Source: DASPHG01 sp035629775 (GTDB lineage Bacteria; Actinomycetota; Thermoleophilia; Solirubrobacterales; Thermoleophilaceae). From it: a stretch of DNA of 10,968 nt. The position numbers were made by a program, and so were the translations under genes. Below, one piece after another: positions 5,743 to 10,968 of this stretch; the stretch's first letter is position 1; each line of letters opens with the position of its first letter. The notes under the pieces were generated by a model. It searched no databases, was not told where the DNA came from, and saw nothing but the letters and a program-made list of their open reading frames with translations. The stretch covers positions 1 through 10,968 of the forward strand of contig DASPHG010000064.1 of assembly GCA_035629775.1 (NCBI GenBank), in the 5' to 3' direction.

Positions 5743-6543
5743 GTGTCGCTCGCCCCCGTCGTCGCGCCGTACGACCAGCTGATCGTCGATCTGGACGGCT
5801 GCGTCTGGGTGGGCGACCGGCCCATCGATGGTTCGGTGGAGGCGATCGAGCGACTCCGTTCGGCCGGCAAGCGCGTCGCGTTCGTGACCAACAACTCGCG
5901 CGCGACGGCAGAGGACTACGTGCGCAAGCTCTGGAGCATGGGCATCCAGGCATCGCTCGGCGACGTCGTGACCGTGGGCGGTGCGACGCAACACCTCCTC
6001 GCCGAGACGCGACGCGGGATGACCGCGTTCGTCATCGGCACCCAGGCGTTGCTCGACCACGTGGCCGACGCGGGGCTCAGGGTGATGAACAACACCGATC
6101 TTGCCACCCGCGCCGAGCTGGTGGTCGTCGGGGGCACCGAGCAGATCACCTACGACGACATCAAGACGGCCGCCCTGGCGCTGCGGCGCGGCGCCGACTT
6201 CCTCGCCACGAGCCGAGACCCCACCTATCCCATGCCCGACGGGTTCTGGCCGGGCACGGGCGCCCTGCTGGCCGCGGTCGAGACCGCCAGCGGCCGCGAG
6301 GCGGCGATCATCGGGAAGCCGGAGCCGCAGCTCTTCCTGACGGCGCTCGACCGCCTCGGCGAGGGGCACACGCTCGTGGTCGGCGACCGGCTCGGCTCCG
6401 ACGTCGAGGCGGCCCACCGCGCCCACCTCGACGCCGCGCTCGTGCTGACCGGCGACACCTCCGCCGAGGAGGCCGCCGCCGCACGCGAGCCCAGGCCGGT
6501 GGCGGTGGCCGAGAGCCTGCTCGCGCTCGTCACGCGGGCGTGA
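5743..6543 (+). CDS. HAD-IIA family phosphatase (NagD / phosphoglycolate-phosphatase-like)
   Basis: This 266-residue protein carries all four HAD motifs. Motif I is DLDGCVW, with nucleophile D16 and acid/base D18. Motif II is VTNNS (48-52). Motif III is IIGKPEPQLF, with K192. Motif IV is GDRLGSDVEA, with D215 and D220 for magnesium binding. The VTNNSRAT sequence and the large cap between motifs II and III (about 80-180, with NNTDLATRAELVVVGGTEQI, TSRDPTYPMPDGFWPGTGAL) are characteristic of subclass IIA, which includes NagD and p-nitrophenyl phosphatases. It dephosphorylates small phosphorylated metabolites; the substrate cannot be read from sequence, and repair or recycling of glycolate- or sugar-phosphates is typical of relatives. 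Its 3' end overlaps the opposing phosphatase-like gene by 14 bases. Confidence 0.93.
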   Translation: MSLAPVVAPYDQLIVDLDGCVWVGDRPIDGSVEAIERLRSAGKRVAFVTNNSRATAEDYVRKLWSMGIQASLGDVVTVGGATQHLLAETRRGMTAFVIGTQALLDHVADAGLRVMNNTDLATRAELVVVGGTEQITYDDIKTAALALRRGADFLATSRDPTYPMPDGFWPGTGALLAAVETASGREAAIIGKPEPQLFLTALDRLGEGHTLVVGDRLGSDVEAAHRAHLDAALVLTGDTSAEEAAAAREPRPVAVAESLLALVTRA

Positions 6544-6988
6544 GGACCGCACCGATGAGAGCCGCCGCCTCCGGGGTGACGTCGAGCCCGGCCGCCGCGG
6601 CCCGCGCGAGGGCTTCGTCGGGCGACACGCCGTAGGCGTCGTACAGGCACGCGGCGCAGACGGCCGCGACGAAGTCCGTGCGGTAGTCACCATGGACCGC
6701 CACGGCGCCGGGGCGGCGCAGGCGCGTACGCAAGATCGGCACGAGCGCCTCGAGCGTCTCCTCGTCCTCCCCCGGCACGTGCAGCCATTCGAGCCCGGCC
6801 TCGTCGTAGGCGCTGAGGTTGTGGCGGGTAGGCATCGTGGAGACCACCGTGCGCACGCCCTTGGCGCGCAGGTACTCGATCTCCGTGGCGCGCCGCTCGG
6901 GCCGGTGGCTGCGCCCTCCCCCACCCGGCCGCTCGAGCGCGCACAGCTTTCGCGGACGCGCCCACCAGATCCGCCTCGGTTCGTGCAT
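6530..6988 (-). CDS. Dual-specificity-phosphatase-like protein lacking the catalytic cysteine
   Basis: The gene encodes 152 residues from ATG 6988, chosen because AGGAGG lies 4 bases upstream; longer frames enter the neighbouring gene antisense. The fold of dual-specificity phosphatases can be followed: a helix with EIEYLRAKGVRTVVSTMP, the GLEWLHVPGEDEE segment where the general-acid loop lies, the helix LVPILRTRLRRPG, the strand AVAVH, then a helix FVAAVCAACLYDAYG and the tail SPDEALARAAAAGLDV. At the position of the HCxxGxxR loop, however, it reads VHGDYRTD (H99, G100, D101, Y102, R103). The nucleophilic cysteine is absent and the loop is about three residues short. The N-terminus (MHEPRRIWWARPRKL) is basic and tryptophan-rich. 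It is likely a catalytically dead phosphate- or protein-binding relative; I cannot assign a partner. Confidence 0.75.
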   Translation of the reverse strand: MHEPRRIWWARPRKLCALERPGGGGRSHRPERRATEIEYLRAKGVRTVVSTMPTRHNLSAYDEAGLEWLHVPGEDEETLEALVPILRTRLRRPGAVAVHGDYRTDFVAAVCAACLYDAYGVSPDEALARAAAAGLDVTPEAAALIGAVLTPA

Positions 6989-6992
6989 CGGT

Positions 6993-6998
6993 CCTCCT
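6993..6998 (-). promoter_or_regulatory. Strong Shine-Dalgarno site that sets the start of the phosphatase-like gene
   Basis: AGGAGG on the minus strand lies 4 bases before ATG 6988. It is the clearest ribosome binding site in the window and contrasts with the leaderless-looking starts of most other first genes. Confidence 0.7.
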
Positions 6999-7044
6999 CG
7001 GTCGCTCGGTGGGTAGAGCGCCCGGCACCCGTAACTCGCCCCCT

Positions 7045-7050
7045 TAGACT
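7045..7050 (+). promoter_or_regulatory. Candidate -10 element of the amidotransferase-lipid kinase-murT operon
   Basis: TAGACT ends 7 bases before ATG 7058. No Shine-Dalgarno and no convincing -35 hexamer are seen. The element sits in the 69-base divergent gap shared with the phosphatase-like gene. Confidence 0.45.
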
Positions 7051-7057
7051 TGCCGCC

Positions 7058-7879
7058 ATGTGCCGGGTCCTCGGATGCGTCTCCGCCGAGCCGATCTCGA
7101 TCGAGCATGAGCTCCTGCACGCGCAGAACCCGCTCATCCACCAGTCCGCGGAGCACGACTCCGGCTGGGGCATGGCCGTCTACCAGCGGGCGGACAGCGA
7201 GCAGCCCTCCCTGGTCCGCTTCCCCGAGGCCGCCTACGCGGACGGCGAGTTCAAGCGCGCGACCTCGATGCACGGCCGCATGTTCAACGCGCACCTCCGC
7301 CGCGCGACCCTCGGGGGCCTGACGCTCGTCAACACGCATCCGTTCGTGCTCGGGGAGTACTCGTTCTCCCACAACGGGACGGTCATCCGGTATCCGAAGC
7401 TCCTCGAGCGCGGTGTGGCCGCCCCGCAGGGCGAGACGGACTCCGAGCACCTCTTCAACTGGCTGATGTGCCACTACGACGCCGCCGACCCGCGCGGATC
7501 GCTGCGCGCGCTCGTGCAGGCCTGCATCGAGCGTTCGCCGTTCTCGGGGCTCAACTTCCTCTTCTCGGACGGCGAGCGGCTGTACGCGTACAAGCTCGGC
7601 ATCTTCGAGCTGCACTGGCTCGTGCGGCCCGGGCAGACGCTCGTGTCGTCAGAGATCATCACCCCCGACGAGGAATGGCACACGGTGCAGCAGGACGTCC
7701 TGCTCGTGCTCGACCCGGATCGGCCCGAGGCCCCGCACGCCGAGCGCCTCGTCGGCGACGAGCTGCTCGCCGGGGCCCAGATCGAGAAGTTCGAGCAGGG
7801 ACAGCACCTGCGCGGCGACGCGCGCGGCAGGTTCGCGGCCGAGCGGGCCGCACGCGTGGCGGCGGGCCAGTCCGAGTGA
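7058..7879 (+). CDS. Class II glutamine amidotransferase (YafJ/EgtC-like, Ntn hydrolase)
   Basis: This 273-residue protein starts MCRVLGCVS. Removal of Met exposes Cys2, the N-terminal nucleophile of class II (GATase2) enzymes. Other hallmarks are HDSGWGMAVYQ (about 34-44), RMFNAHLRRAT (the conserved Arg and substrate strand), NTHPF, SHNGTV (H105, N106, G107: oxyanion hole) and ETDSEHLF. The protein is one GATase domain, the size of YafJ-type stand-alone proteins, not of a fused synthase such as GlmS or PurF. It should release ammonia from glutamine or act as a gamma-glutamyl hydrolase on a small substrate. ATG 7058 is chosen because the cysteine must follow it. It leads an operon with a lipid kinase and MurT; MurT's usual glutaminase partner is GatD, a class I enzyme, so this protein is not a simple substitute. 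Confidence 0.9.
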   Translation: MCRVLGCVSAEPISIEHELLHAQNPLIHQSAEHDSGWGMAVYQRADSEQPSLVRFPEAAYADGEFKRATSMHGRMFNAHLRRATLGGLTLVNTHPFVLGEYSFSHNGTVIRYPKLLERGVAAPQGETDSEHLFNWLMCHYDAADPRGSLRALVQACIERSPFSGLNFLFSDGERLYAYKLGIFELHWLVRPGQTLVSSEIITPDEEWHTVQQDVLLVLDPDRPEAPHAERLVGDELLAGAQIEKFEQGQHLRGDARGRFAAERAARVAAGQSE

Positions 7880-8763
7880 GCGACCGGTCCCTGGCGCTCT
7901 TCGCCAATCCGGCGGCGGCGGGCGGGCGCGCGCTCAACGCGCTCGGGGCGGTCGAGACGGAGCTGACGCACCTCGGCGTCGCCTACCGAACCGTGGACAC
8001 GACGGGCGTGGACCACGCCCGCGACGAGGCCCGCCACGCGGCGGAGAACGGCGAGACCGTCGTTGCCGTGGGCGGCGACGGGTTGGTCGGGTGCCTGGCC
8101 GGCGCGCTGCGCGGGGGTGCCGGCGCGCTCGCGATCATCCCGAGCGGCCGCGGGAACGACTTCGCGCGTGTGCTGCGCGTTCCCAAGGAGCCACGCGAGG
8201 CCGCTCGGGTCGCGGTGGACGGCCGCGAGCGCGTCGTCGACATCGGCCTCGCAAACGGGCGCCCGTTCGTCGGCATCGCCAGCCTGGGATTCGACTCCGA
8301 CGCGAACCGGATCGCGAACGAGGCCAAGCTCGTGAAGGGCAACCTCGTGTACCTGTACGCCGCGGTGCGGGCGCTCGTCGGCTGGAAGCACGCGCGGTTC
8401 AGGGTCAACGTGGACGGGGACGAGCGCGAGGTGGTCGGCTACTCGGTCGCGGTCGGCAACTCCAAGGCGTACGGCGGCGGCATGTTCCTGTTCCCGCACG
8501 CGAAGCTCGACGACGGCCTCCTCGACGTCCTGACCGTGGCGGAGCACGGCAAGCTGCAGGCGCTCGCCTCGTTCCCAAAGGTCTTCAAGGGCAAGCACAC
8601 GGACAGCCCGCACGGGCGCTTCGCCACGGGCGAGGTGGTGCAGGTGGTGGCCGACCGGCCGTTCACGGTCTACGCGGACGGTGACCCCATCACGGAGCTG
8701 CCGCTCGAGGTGCGCGTGGAGAAGGCGTCGCTGCGCGTGATCGTCCCCACGGAAGCGACCTGA
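7876..8763 (+). CDS. Diacylglycerol kinase-like lipid kinase (DagK/YegS/BmrU family)
   Basis: This 295-residue protein starts with GTG 7876, overlapping the preceding stop as GTGA. The N-terminal ATP-binding domain has the family signatures: FANPAAAGGRA (residues 10-20), AVGGDGLVG (G66-G67-D68-G69) and IIPSGRGNDFARVL (G91-N94-D95). The C-terminal beta-sandwich has the GIASLGFDSDANRIAN block, KGNLVYLYAAV, VAVGNSKAYGGGM, FPHAKLDDGLLDV and a closing YADGDPI segment. Together these mark the soluble lipid kinase family that phosphorylates diacylglycerol or related lipids for recycling into phospholipid. GGDGL replaces the usual GGDGT, and the acidic residue that commonly follows a few places on is missing, so substrate range may differ. 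No signal or membrane segment is seen; it should act peripherally at the membrane. The end overlaps the next start as TGATG. Confidence 0.92.
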   Translation: MSDRSLALFANPAAAGGRALNALGAVETELTHLGVAYRTVDTTGVDHARDEARHAAENGETVVAVGGDGLVGCLAGALRGGAGALAIIPSGRGNDFARVLRVPKEPREAARVAVDGRERVVDIGLANGRPFVGIASLGFDSDANRIANEAKLVKGNLVYLYAAVRALVGWKHARFRVNVDGDEREVVGYSVAVGNSKAYGGGMFLFPHAKLDDGLLDVLTVAEHGKLQALASFPKVFKGKHTDSPHGRFATGEVVQVVADRPFTVYADGDPITELPLEVRVEKASLRVIVPTEAT

Positions 8764-10968
8764 TGCTCAGGCTGAAGCTGATGCTCGCCCGGCTGGTGCG
8801 GGCCGCGAGCCGCGGCCTCGGCCGGGGCGGCGGCACCACGCTCCCCGGCCGCCTGCTCCTGCGCCTCGACAAGCGGGCGATCGCCCGTCTTGGGGATCGC
8901 CTCGAGGGCGGGGCGGCGCTGCTGTCCGCCACCAACGGCAAGACCACCACGGCTTCGATGATCGCCGGGATCCTCGAGCGCGCCGGCCGACCGGTCGTGC
9001 GCAACGCCGCCGGCTCGAACATGCACTGGGGCATCGCGACCGCGCTCGTCGACGCCGGCCGCCGGCCGGGCGAGCTCGGCCTGTTCGAGGTGGACGAGGC
9101 GTGGCTGCCGGCGGTCGCGCGGGATCTCGAGCCCCAGACCTTCGTCCTCTGCAACCTGTTCCGCGATCAACTCGACCGCTACGGGGAGCTCGAGCTGATC
9201 GCCGAACGGTGGGCCGATGCCGTCGCGAGCCGCGCCGGGTCGGCCCGTTTCGTGCTGAACGCCGACGACCCGCTGGTGGCCGACCTCGGGCGCGACCGGC
9301 CCGGGGTCGTCTACTTCGGGATCGAGGACGACTCGCAGGCCCTGCCCGGGCTTCAGCACGCGGCCGACTCGAAGCACTGCCGCAACTGCGGCGCCCCGTA
9401 CGACTACGACGCCGTGTATCTGGGCCACCTGGGCCGCTACCACTGTCCGAACTGCGGGCGCCGCCGCCCCGAGCCCCAGGTGGTCGCGGAGCGCGTCGTC
9501 CTCGACGGGATGTCCGGCTCGCGGATCCGGCTTCGCACCCCGGTGGGCGATGCCGAGGTGCGCCTCCCCCTCCCCGGCCTCTACAACGTCTACAACGCGG
9601 TCGCCGCGGCGGCCGCGGCCCTCGAGCTCGGCGCGCCGCTCGCGGACGTCGCGGCGTCGCTCGAGGCTCAGGCCGCCGCCTTCGGGCGCGTCGAGACGAT
9701 CCCGGTCGACGGGCGTGACGTCTCGATCCTCCTCGTCAAGAACCCCGCCGGGGCGAACGAGGTGCTTCGCACGCTCACGCTCGAGGGCGGGCAGCTCGAC
9801 CTGTGGTTCGCGCTGAACGACAGGATCGCCGACGGCCGCGACGTCTCCTGGATCTGGGACGCCGACCACGAGCTCCTCGCCGACCATGCCGGCCAAGTCA
9901 CCTGCACGGGCACGAGGGCGGCGGAGATGGCCCTCCGCCTCAAGTACGCGGGCTGGCCGCAGGACCGAATCCGGGTCGTCCCGGGCATCGGCGCCTCGCT
10001 CGACGCCGCGCTGACCGAGGCCGGTGCCGTGTTCCACGCCGGCGGCGTGTACTGCCCGTTCCACGACGACGCGCGGCCGGGCGGTTCGCCGAGCGGGTCG
10101 GTGTTCTGCGGCGACGACGGCGTGTGGCGGTTCAGGTGCCACGTGTGCGCGATCACGGAAGACGCGATCGGCGTGCAGGCGAGGTCGCGCGGGATCGACT
10201 CCGCCGCGGTGCTCCGCGGGATGGCCGCGGGCGCCGCACCGGCGAGGCCGCCCCGCGTGTTTGCCGACGTGCTATCACTGCTGGCGTCGGTCGCACAGTA
10301 TGCCACGGTCGAGGACCACTACGCGTACACCGACCCGGCGAGCGGGCGCGTGGACCTGCTCGTGGTTCGCTGTCGCGACGACCGCGGGAAAAAGACGTTC
10401 CTCCAGGCGTCGCCCGTGCCGAACGGGGCCGGGTTGTGGATGAAACGTCCCGCGGGCCTGCTGCCGCTGTTCAACCGCACGAGGGTCGCACGTGCGGACC
10501 GCGTCGTCGTCGTCGAAGGCGAGAAGTGCGCGAAGGCGTTGCAGGCCATAGGGATCGTTGCGACGACGTCGCCGATGGGCGCCGGAAAGGCTTCGGCCGC
10601 CGATTGGTCCCCGTTGGCCGGCAAGGCCGAAGTCGTGCTGTGGCCCGACCACGACGCGCTCGGGCACACCCATGTTGCCGACGTCGCCGCCCTGCTGGCG
10701 AAGCTCATGCCACCCCCGGCCCTGGTCAAGTCGATCGAACCAGAGCGGCTGCATCTCGGCGACCGGCAGGACGTGGCCGACTTCATCGCGCGCATCCGGG
10801 AGGTGGCCGGCGGCGGCGAGGCGGGCGAGCAGGCGGCCCGCGAGGCGGTCGAGACGGCATTGGAGCGTGCGGCCGCGCCGGCCGGCCCGTCGGCGTGCGT
10901 GCTGCGGCTAATTGAGGCGTCGATCGCCGGGACGCGCCGGGCGGTGCCGTTCCCGTGGCGGACGCTGT
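8763..10968 (+). CDS. murT: MurT (lipid II isoglutaminyl synthase subunit) lacking its C-terminal end and fused in frame to a primase/TOPRIM replication protein; open at the window end
   Basis: The frame opens at ATG 8763, sharing one base with the previous stop, and runs 735 codons without a stop. Residues 1-420 are MurT: LLSATNGKTTTASMIAGIL (P-loop T57-T63), NAAGSNMHWGIA, EVDEAWLP, LCNLFRDQLDRYGE, the zinc ribbon C206/C209/C228/C231, LPGLYNVYNAVAA, VKNPAGANEVL and the NDRIADGRDVSWIWD block (352-366) of the DUF1727 domain that partners GatD. MurT amidates the D-glutamate of lipid II with GatD. The usual ending (a YTAL-type segment, roughly 30 residues) does not appear after LDAALTEAG. From about residue 421 the chain is instead a primase-like protein. 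In nature this is a fusion, an insertion into murT, or an artificial join. The MurT call itself is secure. Confidence 0.85.
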   Translation, partial: MLRLKLMLARLVRAASRGLGRGGGTTLPGRLLLRLDKRAIARLGDRLEGGAALLSATNGKTTTASMIAGILERAGRPVVRNAAGSNMHWGIATALVDAGRRPGELGLFEVDEAWLPAVARDLEPQTFVLCNLFRDQLDRYGELELIAERWADAVASRAGSARFVLNADDPLVADLGRDRPGVVYFGIEDDSQALPGLQHAADSKHCRNCGAPYDYDAVYLGHLGRYHCPNCGRRRPEPQVVAERVVLDGMSGSRIRLRTPVGDAEVRLPLPGLYNVYNAVAAAAAALELGAPLADVAASLEAQAAAFGRVETIPVDGRDVSILLVKNPAGANEVLRTLTLEGGQLDLWFALNDRIADGRDVSWIWDADHELLADHAGQVTCTGTRAAEMALRLKYAGWPQDRIRVVPGIGASLDAALTEAGAVFHAGGVYCPFHDDARPGGSPSGSVFCGDDGVWRFRCHVCAITEDAIGVQARSRGIDSAAVLRGMAAGAAPARPPRVFADVLSLLASVAQYATVEDHYAYTDPASGRVDLLVVRCRDDRGKKTFLQASPVPNGAGLWMKRPAGLLPLFNRTRVARADRVVVVEGEKCAKALQAIGIVATTSPMGAGKASAADWSPLAGKAEVVLWPDHDALGHTHVADVAALLAKLMPPPALVKSIEPERLHLGDRQDVADFIARIREVAGGGEAGEQAAREAVETALERAAAPAGPSACVLRLIEASIAGTRRAVPFPWRTL
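10023..10968 (+). other. Phage/plasmid-type primase-helicase region: zinc finger, TOPRIM, start of helicase; continues murT frame, incomplete
   Basis: In the numbering of the fused frame, C431-P-F-H434-D-D and C459-H-V-C462 form a CHC2-like primase zinc finger (YCPFHDD, then WRFRCHVC). A linker follows, then YTDPASGRVDLLVVRC and the TOPRIM core: VVVVEGEKCAKAL (E585 is the conserved acid) and VVLWPDHDALG (D629, D631, the DxD metal pair). RQDVADFIARI is the common post-TOPRIM element of replicative primase-helicases, and AVPFPWRTL at the edge resembles the segment just before the helicase P-loop. Known relatives come from phages, plasmids and integrated elements and make primers while unwinding DNA. 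Third-position A/T is about twice as frequent as in the MurT part by hand count. A native start may have been lost; GTG at 10029 is possible. Confidence 0.75.

Noticed and set aside
5698..7173. Long minus-strand open frame (491 codons) opposite the HAD gene
   Set aside because: The HAD gene has all four catalytic motifs in the correct frame; the antisense product has no domain signature.
6989..7615. N-terminal extension of the phosphatase-like frame
   Set aside because: It lies antisense to the amidotransferase gene and the AGGAGG site fixes the start at 6988.
8670..10142. Long minus-strand open frame (490 codons) opposite murT
   Set aside because: MurT motifs on the plus strand are unambiguous; the antisense frame is an Arg/Val/Glu-rich shadow typical of GC-rich codon use.
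1..10968. CRISPR arrays, tRNA or rRNA genes, insertion sequences
   Set aside because: No regularly spaced repeats, cloverleaf-like segments, transposase motifs or terminal inverted repeats were seen on either strand.

Overview
The window is GC-rich, gene-dense bacterial DNA with strong G/C preference at third codon positions, short or overlapping gene junctions and frequent GTG starts. The Mce-type YrbE permeases, a MurT homologue (lipid II amidation) and a lipoprotein cyclophilin point to a Gram-positive-type high-GC bacterium, most likely an Actinomycetota member. A placement near Thermoleophilia/Solirubrobacterales is my guess, not proven by the sequence. No tRNA, rRNA, CRISPR array or insertion sequence was seen, and no gene-free stretch exceeds 160 bases.

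Layout, left to right. (1) 1-1709, minus strand: the start of an mce (lipid import) operon, yrbEA, a small secreted protein, then yrbEB running off the left edge; the genes overlap or nearly touch. (2) 1710-1794: a compact divergent control region with a 16-bp perfect palindrome over the mce -10 element and a degenerate 24-bp direct repeat that places related sites at both promoters. (3) 1795-2436, plus: a GntR-type regulator with a coiled-coil tail, the obvious candidate regulator of the mce operon. (4) 2595-4269, plus: an O-methyltransferase and an unrecognised two-helix membrane protein. (5) 4266-5701, minus: a cyclophilin-type lipoprotein coupled to a thioredoxin-TPR protein. (6) 5743-6543, plus: a HAD-IIA phosphatase, divergent from the cyclophilin across only 41 bases. 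(7) 6530-6988, minus: a dual-specificity-phosphatase-like protein lacking the catalytic cysteine. (8) 7058-8763 and beyond, plus: an overlapping operon of a class II glutamine amidotransferase, a diacylglycerol-kinase-like lipid kinase and murT.

The most unusual feature is at the right end. The murT reading frame keeps its Mur-ligase core, four-cysteine zinc ribbon and most of its C-terminal domain, but near base 10020 the expected MurT ending is missing. The same open frame continues into a phage/plasmid-type replication protein with a primase-like Cys/His zinc finger, a TOPRIM domain and the beginning of what looks like a helicase domain, still open at the window end. It is either a real in-frame insertion or fusion, or a chimeric contig join; the sequence alone cannot decide.

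A recurring theme is a TAnnnT-like hexamer about 6-9 bases upstream of the start codon of genes that lead transcription units, with little Shine-Dalgarno sequence. This suggests leaderless transcripts are common here.
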